This document shows positions 1 through 8,966 of a DNA stretch of 41,165 bases, one piece after another (positions within the stretch are counted from its first letter, which is position 1; each line of letters opens with the position of its first letter). The DNA is taken from NCBI RefSeq assembly GCF_024160145.1, contig NZ_JAMYWQ010000041.1, forward strand, positions 1 through 41,165, in the 5' to 3' direction. The notes beneath the pieces were generated by a model. The model was not told the DNA's origin, made no database searches, and saw only the letters and a list, made by a program, of their open reading frames with translations. The stretch comes from Serratia nevei (GTDB lineage: Bacteria; Pseudomonadota; Gammaproteobacteria; Enterobacterales; Enterobacteriaceae). Made by a program: the position numbers and the translations under genes.

Positions 1-30
1 TTTACCAAACTGGGCCTGCCGAAGTTATAG
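1..30 (+). CDS. C-terminal tail of an ORF, probably the intron-encoded reverse transcriptase/maturase (partial)
   Basis: An open frame from the window edge ends at TAG 28-30 and encodes only FTKLGLPKL. Group II intron reverse transcriptases usually stop shortly before domain V, and here the gap to domain V is 22 nt, so position is the main argument. Nine residues are too few to recognise by themselves. An inverted repeat GCCTGCC/GGCAGGC (15-21 and 31-37) spans the stop. Confidence 0.4.
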   Translation, partial: FTKLGLPKL

Positions 31-52
31 GCAGGCGACGATCAACATAACC

Positions 53-123
53 GAACCGCCGTATACGGACCCGTATGTACGGTGGTGTGGGAGGAGGCTG
101 GTCGTGAGATCAGCCCCTATCCC
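53..123 (+). ncRNA. Group II intron catalytic domain V and branch-point domain VI
   Basis: This is the catalytic RNA core inferred from secondary structure. Domain V (53-86) has the canonical 34-nt length, the 3'-side two-nucleotide bulge and a capped upper helix. Domain VI (about 89-123) is a GTGA-capped hairpin with bulged A119 as the putative lariat branch point. The tetraloop GACC departs from the usual GNRA, which may weaken docking or be a lineage trait. Confidence 0.75.
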
Positions 124-126
124 GAT

Positions 127-631
127 TCTGGGATAAATTTCAGTTTATTCCTAATCGATAGTGCGAAGATTAAATCTATTTTTTTAACCACCACGGCGAA
201 AATTTATTTAATCTCAATTGCGGAATATTCTTATATATTATATCGGGCCGAGTGTGGGGCTGTTTTTCATTTCAATAGCGGCCGTAATAATGACCGGGGC
301 CGTCACCGCGGTGGCCGCCCCAGTGTGGGCCCCAGCAGCAGGCGCTGAGGGTCGACGCCAGGGCCACAACGGCCAGCAACAGTCCTATACGTTTGATCAT
401 TTTATTATCCTCCGGTGGGAATTCGCTTAATTATAATTGCCACGCCGTTTGAAGGTTGTCAGTTATTCGTTAAGCCTTGTCAGTGGCTATGATAATTAAC
501 GCCAGAGGCAAACAGTGTAGGAATTGTGTAAGGCCGTTGAAAACGATCTGAAAATAGGCGTCGGTGAGATAGTCGCTAAATAAGCGCGCTGATATAACCA
601 CTGCAACAAGGAAAATAGAGTGAGAAGGCAA
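127..631. other. AT-rich spacer between the intron and the DUF2502 gene
   Basis: About 500 bp directly after the intron 3' end. The only gene I can support in it is the 42-aa lipoprotein on the minus strand (272-400). 127-250 is AT-rich and holds nothing I recognise. 401-631 should carry the divergent promoters of the lipoprotein gene and the DUF2502 gene, but I find no convincing -35/-10 pair. Confidence 0.5.
272..400 (-). CDS. Small lipoprotein, 42 aa
   Basis: An ATG at 400 is preceded on the minus strand by a strong GGAGG Shine-Dalgarno (409-413, about 8 nt upstream) and opens a 42-codon frame ending at TGA. The product starts MIKR, has a hydrophobic stretch (about residues 5-19) and a lipobox LSAC at 18-21, so Cys21 would be lipidated. 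The mature part, about 22 residues, is rich in Gly, His, Tyr and Trp (CWGPHWGGH, then HYYGRY). I infer an envelope lipoprotein; the function is unknown. The His-rich tail could bind metal, but that is speculation. The gene is too short for most automatic calls. Confidence 0.6.
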   Translation of the reverse strand: MIKRIGLLLAVVALASTLSACCWGPHWGGHRGDGPGHYYGRY

Positions 632-1018
632 ATGAAAAAAATCCTGTTGCTGGTGTGCCTACCGCTGTTGTTGCCGTTGGCGGCGCAGGCCGATGTCTCC
701 GTCGATATCAACGTGCCGGGGGTTTCCCTGCATTTGGGGGATCAGGACCGCCGCGGCTACTACTGGGATGGCTACGACTGGCGTCCGCCGCAGTGGTGGC
801 ATGCGCACCAGGGCCGCGGCCTGGGCGAGCGCAATGCGCGCGGCATGTATTGGGACGGCGGGCGCTGGCAACCTTCGCCGCCGCGCGGTTATGAACATCG
901 CGAACCGGCGCGCAGCGGCAATCCGTTCCACGGTGACCGCAACAACCTCAACCAGGATCGCCGCGATGACGGCCGCGGTCAGCCTTATCCGCCAGGCAAC
1001 CCCGGCCCGCATCGTTAA
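632..1018 (+). CDS. DUF2502 (YpeC-like) secreted protein
   Basis: A 128-aa protein starting at ATG 632, with a GAGAAGG ribosome site at 622-628. A GTG at 620 is also in frame but gives a worse signal peptide. The first 20 residues (MKKILLL...AAQA) form a typical Sec signal peptide with AQA cleavage. The mature protein has VSLHLGDQDRRGYYWDGYDW, which matches the E. coli YpeC/DUF2502 pattern (LQIGDRDHYGNYWDG), and then a second copy-like MYWDGGRW. The C-terminal third is Pro/Gly/Arg/Asn-rich and looks disordered. The family is periplasmic and of unknown function. It stands alone, about 180 bp upstream of btuC. Confidence 0.75.
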   Translation: MKKILLLVCLPLLLPLAAQADVSVDINVPGVSLHLGDQDRRGYYWDGYDWRPPQWWHAHQGRGLGERNARGMYWDGGRWQPSPPRGYEHREPARSGNPFHGDRNNLNQDRRDDGRGQPYPPGNPGPHR

Positions 1019-1103
1019 GCCCTGAGTTGATCGGCGGCTGGTTTTGCCATCATCATGGTGATGACGGGCAGGGCCAGCCGCTGCTTTCCTGCGCCATCGT
1101 TTA

Positions 1104-1122
1104 CGCAAGGCTTCCCCTTGCG
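1104..1122. other. Hairpin upstream of btuC
   Basis: A perfect 7-bp inverted repeat CGCAAGG/CCTTGCG with a 5-nt loop. No T tract follows, so it is not a classic terminator. It lies between the DUF2502 gene and btuC. I see no cobalamin-riboswitch-like B12 box in the leader. Confidence 0.35.
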
Positions 1123-1196
1123 GCGTTAACCCCCTACTATTCGACTCAGACGTCAATTACCCGGCCACGACAGCGGCCGGCAGGGAACCGCCGCGC

Positions 1197-2204
1197 ATGC
1201 CTACCAGCCACACCTTTACCTTACTGTTGCAACATCAGCGCTACCGCGATAAACGCCAGGTCACTCTGCTGGCGCTGGGCTTGACGCTGGCGTTGTTGTT
1301 CAGCCTTTGCGCCGGCGATCAATGGATATGGCCATCAGAGTGGTTCAGCGATCGGGCGCTGCTGTTCGTCTGGCAACTGCGTTTGCCGCGTGCGCTGGCG
1401 GTGATGCTGGTCGGCGGCGCGCTGGCGGTGGCGGGCGCGGTGATGCAGGCGCTGTTTGAAAACCCGCTGGCGGAACCTGGCCTGCTGGGTGTGGCGAACG
1501 GCGCCGGCGTAGCGCTGGTGCTGACGGTGTTGTTGGGACACGGCCTGCTGCCGGTGGCGCTGATGAGCGCCGCTGCGATAGGCGGGGCGCTGGCGATGAC
1601 CTTTCTGCTGCTGGGTTTCGCTCGCCGGCGGCGGCTGGCCAATGCGCGGCTGTTGCTGGTTGGCGTGGCGCTCGGCATCGTGTGCAGTGCGCTGATGACC
1701 TGGGCGGTCTACTTCAGCACCAGCCTCGATCTGCGGCAGCTGATGTACTGGATGATGGGCGGTTTCGGCGGCGTCGACTGGCGCCAAAAATGGCTGGTGC
1801 TGGCTCTGTTGCCGGTGCTGCTGTGGCTGTGTGGCCAGGGGCGAGCGCTCAACCTGATGGCGTTGGGGGAGGTACAGGCGCAGCAGCTCGGGCTGTCGCT
1901 GCATCTGTGGCGCAATCTGCTGGTGTTGGCGATCGGCTGGCTGGTGGGCGTCAGCGTGGCGCTCGCGGGGGTAATCGGCTTTGTCGGGCTGGTGATCCCG
2001 CATATTTTGCGTCTCACCGGCCTGACCGACCAACGCTATCTGCTGCCGGCCTGCGCGCTGGCCGGCGCCGGCACGTTGCTGGTGGCCGATGTGGTCGCCC
2101 GGGTTGCGCTGCTGGCAGCCGAACTGCCGATCGGCGTGGTCACCGCCACGCTGGGGGCGCCGCTATTTATCTGGTTACTGACCCGGGTAAAAGGCGTAAG
2201 GTAG
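1197..2204 (+). CDS. btuC: Vitamin B12 ABC transporter permease BtuC
   Basis: The inner-membrane subunit of the BtuC2D2-F cobalamin importer; it carries B12 from periplasmic BtuF to the cytoplasm. The 335-aa product is highly similar along its length to E. coli Btu[55 protein letters not shown], and [17 protein letters not shown] (the L-loop that docks the ATPase). About ten membrane segments are expected of this FecCD family. It begins at ATG 1197, with AGGGA about 10 nt upstream. It is first in a btuC-btuE-btuD cluster, as in E. coli. Confidence 0.96.
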   Translation: MPTSHTFTLLLQHQRYRDKRQVTLLALGLTLALLFSLCAGDQWIWPSEWFSDRALLFVWQLRLPRALAVMLVGGALAVAGAVMQALFENPLAEPGLLGVANGAGVALVLTVLLGHGLLPVALMSAAAIGGALAMTFLLLGFARRRRLANARLLLVGVALGIVCSALMTWAVYFSTSLDLRQLMYWMMGGFGGVDWRQKWLVLALLPVLLWLCGQGRALNLMALGEVQAQQLGLSLHLWRNLLVLAIGWLVGVSVALAGVIGFVGLVIPHILRLTGLTDQRYLLPACALAGAGTLLVADVVARVALLAAELPIGVVTATLGAPLFIWLLTRVKGVR

Positions 2205-2247
2205 TTTTCTTCATTCACCTGCGATTAAAACCATAGGATGACAACCG

Positions 2248-2799
2248 ATGAGCAAGCCAATCTACCATCTGCCGTTACAAACCATCGAAAACCAGGCCAC
2301 CACGCTGGGCGCCTACCAGGGTAAGGCGCTGCTGGTGGTCAACGTGGCCTCTGAATGCGGCTTGACCAAGCAATATGAAGGGCTGGAAGCGTTGTACGAA
2401 ACCTATCGCGATCGGGGGCTGGAAGTCCTGGGCTTTCCGTCCAATGAATTCCTGGGTCAGGAACCCGGCAGCAACGAAGAGATCCTGGCGTTTTGCCGCG
2501 GTACCTTCGGTGTGCAATTCCCGATGTTCGCCAAGATTGAGGTGAACGGCGAACACCGTCATCCGCTGTACCAGGCGCTGATTGCCGCGCAGCCGGATGC
2601 CGTCGCACCGGAGGGCAGCGAGTTCCTGGCGCGGATGACCAGCAAAGGGCGAGCGCCGAAGCATGCCGGCGATATTCTGTGGAACTTCGAGAAATTCCTC
2701 ATCGCGCGCGACGGCACGGTGATCCAACGCTTCTCGCCTGACACCACGCCGGAAGATCCGACGCTGGTGGCGGCGGTGAAACAAGCGCTGGCAGGGTAA
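2248..2799 (+). CDS. btuE: Glutathione peroxidase family protein BtuE
   Basis: A 183-aa thiol peroxidase of the GPx family; E. coli BtuE reduces peroxides and is not needed for B12 transport despite its operon position. The peroxidatic Cys is at residue 37 (ASECGLTKQ), with Gln71 (GQEPGSNEE) and Trp145-Asn146 (LWNFEKF) completing the site. Cys83 in EEILAFC is placed like the resolving Cys. One departure: the usual FPCNQF motif reads FPSNEF, so that Cys is Ser. It lies 43 bp after btuC and 5 bp before btuD. Confidence 0.93.
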   Translation: MSKPIYHLPLQTIENQATTLGAYQGKALLVVNVASECGLTKQYEGLEALYETYRDRGLEVLGFPSNEFLGQEPGSNEEILAFCRGTFGVQFPMFAKIEVNGEHRHPLYQALIAAQPDAVAPEGSEFLARMTSKGRAPKHAGDILWNFEKFLIARDGTVIQRFSPDTTPEDPTLVAAVKQALAG

Positions 2800-2804
2800 G
2801 GCGG

Positions 2805-3560
2805 ATGCTGCAACTCGTTGAGGTTGGCGTGGCGGGGCGCCTGGCGCCTTTTTCGACACAGATTGACGGCGGGTTGCAGGTCCATCTGATTGGCCCGAAC
2901 GGCGCCGGGAAGAGCACTTTGCTGGCGCGGGTGGCGGACATGCTGCCGGGGCTGGGCGAAGTCCGCCTCGACGGGCGCGCGCTGGCCGTTTACCCGAGGG
3001 ACGAGCTGGCACGCCGGCGCGGCTATCTCAGCCAGCAACAGCCGCCGGTGTCGTTGATGCCGGTATTTCAGTACCTGGCGTTGCACCGGCCTGCGGCAGC
3101 GGCGCAAGCCGATGTAGAGCATGCCATCCTCTATTTGTGCCGGCGGCTGAAACTGGTGGATAAGCTGCCGCGCATGCTGACGCAGCTCTCCGGTGGCGAA
3201 TGGCAGCGGGTACGGCTGGCTGCGGTGTTGCTGCAGGTGTGGCCTAGCGTCAACCCGCACAGTCGGGTGTTGTTGCTGGATGAACCGACCAACAGCCTGG
3301 ATGTGGCGCAAAAAGTCGCGCTGGATCGCCTGCTGCGCGAATTCTGTCAGAGCGGGCGCTGCGCCCTGGTGTGTGCGCACGATCTGAACCATACCCTGCA
3401 GCAGGCCGATCGGGTTTGGTTGCTGCACGCCGGGCGGTTGGTGGCGCAGGGCGTCACGCGCGAGGTGATGACGCCGGCGCTGTTGTCCCAGGTCTATGAA
3501 GTGGATTTCCACCTGCAATGGGTGGGGGACGAACGTTGGATCATGACCAGAACGGCTTAA
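2805..3560 (+). CDS. btuD: Vitamin B12 ABC transporter ATP-binding protein BtuD
   Basis: The ATPase of the cobalamin importer. The 251-aa product has Walker A GPNGAGKS (30-37), a Q-loop region (YLSQQQPP), signature LSGGE (128-132), Walker B VLLLDE (155-160) and the switch His192 (AHDLNH). The RQ-type ATPase contacts the BtuC cytoplasmic loops. It begins at ATG 2805, only 5 bp after btuE, so they are probably co-translated. I see no clear terminator after its stop. Confidence 0.95.
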   Translation: MLQLVEVGVAGRLAPFSTQIDGGLQVHLIGPNGAGKSTLLARVADMLPGLGEVRLDGRALAVYPRDELARRRGYLSQQQPPVSLMPVFQYLALHRPAAAAQADVEHAILYLCRRLKLVDKLPRMLTQLSGGEWQRVRLAAVLLQVWPSVNPHSRVLLLDEPTNSLDVAQKVALDRLLREFCQSGRCALVCAHDLNHTLQQADRVWLLHAGRLVAQGVTREVMTPALLSQVYEVDFHLQWVGDERWIMTRTA

Positions 3561-3823
3561 GCTTCTGCGTCGGCGCTGCTCAATGTAAACGGAATCTAAA
3601 CACAGTGAATATAAATAGCCGGGTAAGCTTCGGTTAATGTCGTGCTGCCTCTCATTTTATCGTCGATTTTCTTGAAAAACGTCAGTGACGTGCTACGCTT
3701 GGTTCGGCAAAATAAAATAAGTAAATAATTATTAATAAATATAATAAACTGATTTTAATAAGAAATTTAAATTAATGATGACGGCGCCCGCCAATCAGTT
3801 CACCCGCTGATGACAAGTCTCGT

Positions 3824-3840
3824 CTTAAGGTTTAGTTAAG
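3824..3840 (+). promoter_or_regulatory. PmrA (BasR) box
   Basis: CTTAAG-N5-GTTAAG matches the PmrA consensus YTTAAK-N5-YTTAAK at all but one base. PmrA activates arn operons in Salmonella and relatives. A possible -10 (TACATT) lies at 3851-3856. Confidence 0.55.
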
Positions 3841-3889
3841 CTTGCGGCCTTACATTGGCAGTTAATCCACGGAAACGAATCTTCTCTGG

Positions 3890-3924
3890 CGTTTAATATC
3901 CGTTAAACGAAAGGGATTTACAGT
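3890..3924 (+). promoter_or_regulatory. PhoP box and arnB promoter
   Basis: Two half-sites, CGTTTA (3890-3895) and CGTTAA (3901-3906), have an 11-bp period, like the PhoP direct repeat (T/G)GTTTA-N5-(T/G)GTTTA. A -10-like TACAGT lies at 3919-3924, 12 bp after the box, which is the spacing of a class I PhoP promoter. Transcription would start near 3931, about 30 nt before arnB. Confidence 0.45.
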
Positions 3925-3960
3925 GTCATCAAAAGCAGTCCGATACGTTTGGGGTTAACT

Positions 3961-5115
3961 ATGGATCAATTTTTACCTTTCTCTCGCCCGGCCATCGGCG
4001 ATGAAGAAATCGCGGCGGTAGAGAAAGTGTTGCGTTCCGGTTGGATCACCACCGGGCCGCAGAATCAGCAGCTGGAAAGCGACTTCTGTACTACTTTCGG
4101 CTGTAAGCACGCCATCGCCGTCAGTTCCGCCACCGCGGGCATGCACATCACGCTGATGGCGCTGGGCATCGGCCCCGGCGACGAAGTTATCACCCCTTCG
4201 CAAACCTGGGTTTCCACCCTCAACATGATCGAGCTGCTGGGCGCCACGCCGGTGATGATCGACGTTGACCGCGATACGCTAATGGTCAGTGCCGCCGATG
4301 TCGAGGCTGCCATCACCCCGAAAACCAAAGCGATTGTTCCGGTGCATTACGCCGGCGCGCCGTTGCAGATGGACGCGCTGCGCGCCGTGGCCGAACGCCA
4401 CCGTCTGCCGCTGATCGAAGACGCCGCCCACGCGGTCGGCACGCGTTACAACGGCGAATGGGTCGGCGCGCGCGGCACGGCGATTTTCTCGTTCCACGCG
4501 ATCAAAAACGTGACCTGCGCCGAAGGCGGCCTGATCGCCACCGACGACGACGCGCTGGCGGACCGCCTGCGTTGCCTGAAGTTTCACGGTCTGGCCGTCG
4601 ATGCCTTCGATCGTCAGCAGCTTGGCCGCAAACCGCAGGCCGAAGTGGTGGAACCGGGCTACAAATACAACCTGTCCGACATTCATGCGGCGATCGCCGT
4701 GGTGCAACTGTCGCGCTTCACCGAGCTGAACGCGCGCCGCAAAGCGTTGGCACAGCGCTACCTGAGCGCGCTGGAAGGCTCGCCGTTCCAACCGTTGGGT
4801 GTGCCGGATTACCCGCATGACCACGCCTGGCACCTGTTGATGGTGCGCGTCGATCCGGAGCGTTGCGGCATCGATCGCGACCAGTTGATGGAACGCCTGA
4901 AAGAGGTGGGCATCGGTACCGGGCTGCATTTCCGCGCCGCACATACCCAGAAATTCTACCGTGAGCGTTATCCGCAGTTGTCGCTGCCTAACACCGAATG
5001 GAACTCGGCGCGGCTGTGCACCTTACCGTTATTCCCTGATATGACCGACGCCGATGTGGATCGCGTGGTCAATGCCTTGTCTTCTGTTGTGGAGTCTTTA
5101 CGTGTCTCGCGTTGA
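3961..5115 (+). CDS. arnB: UDP-L-Ara4O aminotransferase ArnB
   Basis: A PLP enzyme that aminates UDP-4-keto-arabinose to UDP-L-Ara4N, the second committed step of lipid A aminoarabinose synthesis, in the cytosol. The 384-aa product matches E. coli ArnB closely ([47 protein letters not shown]). The PLP-binding Lys is 182 ([15 protein letters not shown]). I chose ATG 3961, with GGGG at 3951-3954; the frame extends to TTG 3949 but the family starts at MxxFLPFSRP. It is first gene of the arn operon, and arnC starts inside its last codons. Confidence 0.96.
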   Translation: MDQFLPFSRPAIGDEEIAAVEKVLRSGWITTGPQNQQLESDFCTTFGCKHAIAVSSATAGMHITLMALGIGPGDEVITPSQTWVSTLNMIELLGATPVMIDVDRDTLMVSAADVEAAITPKTKAIVPVHYAGAPLQMDALRAVAERHRLPLIEDAAHAVGTRYNGEWVGARGTAIFSFHAIKNVTCAEGGLIATDDDALADRLRCLKFHGLAVDAFDRQQLGRKPQAEVVEPGYKYNLSDIHAAIAVVQLSRFTELNARRKALAQRYLSALEGSPFQPLGVPDYPHDHAWHLLMVRVDPERCGIDRDQLMERLKEVGIGTGLHFRAAHTQKFYRERYPQLSLPNTEWNSARLCTLPLFPDMTDADVDRVVNALSSVVESLRVSR

Positions 5116-6082
5116 ACCGATTAAAAAAGTGTCGGTAGTTATCCCGGTATACAACGAGCAGGAAAGCCTGCCTGCGTTGCTGGAGCGTACTACCGCCGCC
5201 TGTAAGCAGTTATCTCAACCTTATGAAATCATCCTCGTCGACGACGGCAGCAGCGACAACTCCGCTGACATGCTGACTGCGGCGGCGGAAAAGCCGGACA
5301 GCCACGTGATCGCCGTTTTGCTGAACCGCAACTATGGTCAGCACTCGGCGATCATGGCCGGTTTCAACCAGGTGACCGGCGATCTGGTGATTACGCTGGA
5401 CGCCGATCTGCAGAACCCGCCGGAGGAGATCCCGCGGCTGGTTAGCGTGGCGGAAGAGGGCTATGACGTGGTGGGCACCGTGCGTGCCAACCGTCAGGAT
5501 TCCTGGTTCCGCAAAAGCGCCTCGCGCGTAATCAATATGATGATTCAACGTGCCACCGGCAAGTCGATGGGGGACTACGGCTGCATGCTGCGCGCCTACC
5601 GCCGCCACATCGTTGAGGCGATGCTGCACTGCCATGAGCGCAGCACCTTTATCCCGATCCTGGCGAATACCTTCGCCCGTCGCACGACCGAGATCGACGT
5701 GCGCCACGCCGAGCGCGAGTTTGGCGACTCCAAGTACAGCCTGATGAAGTTGATCAACCTGATGTACGACCTGATCACCTGCCTGACCACCACGCCGCTG
5801 CGTTTGCTCAGCGTGGTCGGCAGCATCGTGGCGCTGTCCGGATTTGTGCTGGCGCTGGTGCTGATTGCGCTGCGTCTGCTGCTTGGCCCTGAATGGGCCG
5901 CCGGCGGCGTGTTCACCCTTTTCGCCGTCCTGTTCACCTTTATCGGCGCCCAGTTTGTCGGCATGGGGCTACTGGGTGAATACATCGGCCGCATCTATAC
6001 CGACGTGCGCGCACGTCCTCGCTATTTTGTTCAGAAAGTGGTCGGCGTACAGCAGGACCACAATACTCAGGAAGAAGAATGA
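5102..6082 (+). CDS. arnC: Undecaprenyl-phosphate Ara4FN transferase ArnC
   Basis: A GT2 glycosyltransferase that moves formylated Ara4N from UDP to undecaprenyl phosphate on the inner face of the membrane. The GTG start at 5102 has GGAG at 5091-5094 and yields 326 aa. Motifs include [56 protein letters not shown] and [16 protein letters not shown]. Two C-terminal membrane segments lie at about residues 235-300, ending [20 protein letters not shown]. Its start overlaps arnB by 14 bp and its end overlaps arnA. Confidence 0.96.
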   Translation: MSRVEPIKKVSVVIPVYNEQESLPALLERTTAACKQLSQPYEIILVDDGSSDNSADMLTAAAEKPDSHVIAVLLNRNYGQHSAIMAGFNQVTGDLVITLDADLQNPPEEIPRLVSVAEEGYDVVGTVRANRQDSWFRKSASRVINMMIQRATGKSMGDYGCMLRAYRRHIVEAMLHCHERSTFIPILANTFARRTTEIDVRHAEREFGDSKYSLMKLINLMYDLITCLTTTPLRLLSVVGSIVALSGFVLALVLIALRLLLGPEWAAGGVFTLFAVLFTFIGAQFVGMGLLGEYIGRIYTDVRARPRYFVQKVVGVQQDHNTQEEE

Positions 6083-8064
6083 TGAAAGCTATTGTATTTG
6101 CTTACCATGATATTGGCTGCGCAGGTCTGAAAGCGCTGACTGAGGCGGGTTATGACGTGCAGGCCGTGTTCACGCACACCGACGACCCTGGTGAGAACAA
6201 CTTCTTCTCCTCCGTGGCCCGGTTGGGCGCCGAATTGGATCTGCCGGTCTATGCGCCGGAAGACGTAAACCACCCGCTGTGGGTTGATCGCATTCGCGAC
6301 CTGCAGCCGGACGTGATCTTCTCGTTCTACTACCGTCACATGCTGAGCGACGAGATCCTGTCGCTGGCGCCGCAGGGCGGTTTCAACCTGCACGGTTCGC
6401 TGCTGCCGCATTACCGTGGCCGCGCGCCGGTGAACTGGGCACTGGTGAACGGCGAAACCGAAACCGGCGCTACGCTGCACAAAATGGTGAAACGCCCGGA
6501 CGCCGGCGACATCGTCGGCCAGCAGAAAGTGACCATCGCCGACAGCGACACCGCGCTGACGCTGCACAAGAAAGTGCTGGAAGCCGCGCAGGCGGTATTG
6601 AAAGAGCAGTTGCCGAAGCTGAAGAACGGCACGGCCACCTTCACCAAGCAGGATGAGTCTCAGGCCAGCTACTTCGGCCGCCGCACCGCGGCGGACGGCG
6701 AGATCCTGTGGCACAAATCTGCCAAAGCGATCAACAACCTGGTGCGCGCCGTCACCGAGCCGTACCCGGGTGCCTTCAGCTACCTCGGCCAGCGCAAGCT
6801 GATCGTCTGGCGCTCTCGCGTGCTGGATACCCAACACGACAAACAGCCGGGCACCGTCCTGAGCACTTCACCGCTGGTTATCGCCTGTGGCGAAGGTGCG
6901 CTGGAGATCGTCGCCGGTCAGAACGACAACGGTCTGTATGTGCAGGGCAGCCGCCTGGCGCAGGAGATGGGCATCGTCACCGATGTGCGTCTGGCCGCCA
7001 AGCCGAACGCCGTAATGAAACGCCGCACCCGCGTGTTGATCCTCGGGGTCAACGGCTTCATCGGTAACCACCTGACCGAGCGCCTGCTGCGTGACGATCG
7101 CTACGACATCTACGGCCTGGATATCGGTTCTGACGCCATCAGCCGTTTCCTCGACAACCCGCGTTTCCACTTCGTGGAAGGCGACATCAGCATCCACTCC
7201 GAGTGGATCGAGTATCACATCAAGAAATGCGACGTGGTGCTGCCGCTGGTGGCGATCGCGACGCCGATCGAATATACCCGTAACCCGCTGCGCGTGTTCG
7301 AGTTGGACTTCGAAGAGAACCTGAAGATCGTTCGCGACTGCGTGAAATACAACAAGCGCATCATCTTCCCGTCCACCTCAGAAGTGTACGGCATGTGCGA
7401 CGACAAAGAGTTCGACGAAGACCATTCGCGCCTGATCGTCGGGCCAATCAATAAACAGCGCTGGATCTACTCGGTCTCCAAACAGCTGCTGGATCGGGTT
7501 ATCTGGGCTTACGGCGCTAAAGAAGGCCTGAAGTTCACGCTGTTCCGTCCGTTCAACTGGATGGGGCCGCGTTTGGATAACCTGGACGCTGCGCGTATCG
7601 GCTCTTCCCGCGCCATCACCCAGCTGATCCTCAACCTGGTGGAAGGTTCGCCGATCAAACTGATGGACGGCGGCGCGCAGAAGCGTTGCTTCACCGACAT
7701 CAACGACGGTATCGAAGCGCTGTTCCGCATCATCGAGAACCGCGACGGCCTGTGCGATGGCCAGATCGTCAACATCGGCAACCCGACCAACGAAGCGAGC
7801 ATTCGCGAGCTGGCGGAAATGCTGCTGGAAAGCTTCAACAACCATCCGCTGCGCGACCGCTTCCCGCCGTTCGCCGGCTTCAAGGATGTGGAGAGCAGCA
7901 GCTACTACGGTAAAGGCTATCAGGACGTCGAACACCGCACGCCGAGCATCAAAAACGCTCGCCGCCTGCTGGACTGGCAGCCGACTATCGAGATGAAGCA
8001 AACCGTCGCCGACACGCTGGACTACTTCCTGCGCACTACCGTTCAGGAAGGGAACGGTGCATGA
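6082..8064 (+). CDS. arnA: Bifunctional UDP-Ara4N formyltransferase / UDP-GlcA oxidative decarboxylase ArnA
   Basis: A 660-aa cytosolic enzyme. The N-terminal formyltransferase domain (about 1-300) has the catalytic triad Asn102, His104 (NLHGSLLP) and Asp140 (VKRPDAG), and uses 10-formyl-THF. The C-terminal SDR domain (about 310-660) binds NAD through [11 protein letters not shown] and decarboxylates UDP-glucuronate to the 4-keto-pentose, with STSEVYG and [10 protein letters not shown] as active-site motifs. Tandem ATGs (6079, 6082) overlap the arnC stop; I chose the second because E. coli ArnA starts MKTVVFAYHD. It feeds ArnB and then receives its product. Confidence 0.96.
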   Translation: MKAIVFAYHDIGCAGLKALTEAGYDVQAVFTHTDDPGENNFFSSVARLGAELDLPVYAPEDVNHPLWVDRIRDLQPDVIFSFYYRHMLSDEILSLAPQGGFNLHGSLLPHYRGRAPVNWALVNGETETGATLHKMVKRPDAGDIVGQQKVTIADSDTALTLHKKVLEAAQAVLKEQLPKLKNGTATFTKQDESQASYFGRRTAADGEILWHKSAKAINNLVRAVTEPYPGAFSYLGQRKLIVWRSRVLDTQHDKQPGTVLSTSPLVIACGEGALEIVAGQNDNGLYVQGSRLAQEMGIVTDVRLAAKPNAVMKRRTRVLILGVNGFIGNHLTERLLRDDRYDIYGLDIGSDAISRFLDNPRFHFVEGDISIHSEWIEYHIKKCDVVLPLVAIATPIEYTRNPLRVFELDFEENLKIVRDCVKYNKRIIFPSTSEVYGMCDDKEFDEDHSRLIVGPINKQRWIYSVSKQLLDRVIWAYGAKEGLKFTLFRPFNWMGPRLDNLDAARIGSSRAITQLILNLVEGSPIKLMDGGAQKRCFTDINDGIEALFRIIENRDGLCDGQIVNIGNPTNEASIRELAEMLLESFNNHPLRDRFPPFAGFKDVESSSYYGKGYQDVEHRTPSIKNARRLLDWQPTIEMKQTVADTLDYFLRTTVQEGNGA

Positions 8065-8966
8065 AGAAAGTCGGTCTGCGTGTTGATGTAGATACCTTCA
8101 GCGGCACCCGTGAAGGGGTGCCGCAGTTGCTGGACCTGTTCGACAAGTACGACATTCAGGCCAGCTTCTTCTTCAGCGTGGGACCGGACAACATGGGGCG
8201 CCATCTTTGGCGCCTTTTGCGTCCGAAATTTCTGTGGAAAATGCTGCGTTCGAACGCCGCCTCGCTGTACGGCCTGGACATTCTGTTGGCCGGCACCGCC
8301 TGGCCGGGGCGCAACATTTCACGCGCGCTGGGGCCGCTGATGAAACGCACCGCCGAGGCCGGCCATGAGGTGGGGCTGCACGCCTGGGATCACCAGGGCT
8401 GGCAGGCCAAGGTCGGTAAGTGGAACGAAGCGCAGCTGACCGAACAGGTGCAGCTGGGCGTCGACGCCCTGAGCGCCTGTACCGGCCAGCCGGTGAAATG
8501 CTCCGCCGTGGCGGGGTGGCGCGCCGATACGCGCGTGCTGGAGGTCAAACAGCGCTTCGGCTTCCATTACAACAGCGATTGCCGCGGCACCCATCCGTTT
8601 CGGCCGGTGCTGAGCGACGGGCGACACGGCACGGTGCAGATCCCGGTGACGTTGCCGACCTTCGACGAAGTGATCGGCAGCGAAGTCAGCATGGCCGACT
8701 TCAACGATTACATTCTGCGTGCCATCGAGAACGATCGCGGCGTGCCGGTGTACACCATTCACACCGAAGTGGAAGGCATGTCGCAAGCGGCGATGTTTGA
8801 ACAGTTATTGCAACGCGCCCGGCAGCAGGGCATCGAATTCTGCCCGCTGAGCGCGCTGTTACCGCAAGATTTGGCGTCACTGCCGTTGGGCCGCATCAAG
8901 CGCGCTCCTTTCCCCGGCCGCGAAGGTTGGCTGGGCTGTCAAACCGATGTGAAGGACGTTACATGA
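8061..8966 (+). CDS. arnD: Ara4FN-undecaprenyl-phosphate deformylase ArnD
   Basis: Removes the formyl group from undecaprenyl-P-Ara4FN, the step that commits the sugar to export. The 301-aa protein has the NodB/polysaccharide-deacetylase fold: [10 protein letters not shown] near the N terminus (catalytic and metal Asp), [15 protein letters not shown] (metal His), WRADTRVLE, and the terminal [11 protein letters not shown]. The length is close to the E. coli protein (296). It overlaps arnA by 4 bp (ATGA) and arnT by 4 bp. Confidence 0.95.
   Translation: MKKVGLRVDVDTFSGTREGVPQLLDLFDKYDIQASFFFSVGPDNMGRHLWRLLRPKFLWKMLRSNAASLYGLDILLAGTAWPGRNISRALGPLMKRTAEAGHEVGLHAWDHQGWQAKVGKWNEAQLTEQVQLGVDALSACTGQPVKCSAVAGWRADTRVLEVKQRFGFHYNSDCRGTHPFRPVLSDGRHGTVQIPVTLPTFDEVIGSEVSMADFNDYILRAIENDRGVPVYTIHTEVEGMSQAAMFEQLLQRARQQGIEFCPLSALLPQDLASLPLGRIKRAPFPGREGWLGCQTDVKDVT

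Larger units (their letters stand above)
1..126 (+). mobile_element. Group II intron, 3' end (domains V and VI)
   Basis: Seen: a 34-nt domain V at 53-86. Its lower stem pairs 55-63 with 78-86 (one G-U), a 2-nt bulge lies at 76-77, the upper stem pairs 64-67 with 72-75, and a tetraloop sits at 68-71. Domain VI follows: stem 97-104 with 109-116 (one G-U) around a GTGA loop, then a lower helix that leaves A119 bulged. A119 is 7 nt upstream of a terminal AT at 125-126, which fits the branch-point A and the AY 3' end of bacterial group II introns. The triad CGC at 57-59 would suit a IIC-type intron, but I do not assign the class firmly. The body of the element lies left of the window, so 127 onward should be the 3' exon. 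Confidence 0.8.
3561..3960. other. 400-bp btuD-arnB intergenic region with an AT-rich core
   Basis: No gene is visible. 3708-3779 is almost pure A/T, the kind of DNA that H-NS favours. It is followed by a PmrA-box-like site (3824-3840) and a PhoP-box-like promoter (3890-3924). The layout suggests a silenced, two-component-activated promoter for the arn operon; the H-NS part is inference. Confidence 0.5.

Noticed and set aside
1019-1196. Cobalamin riboswitch upstream of btuC
   Set aside because: No B12-box-like core is visible, and the gap is too short for a full element; only a small hairpin is present.
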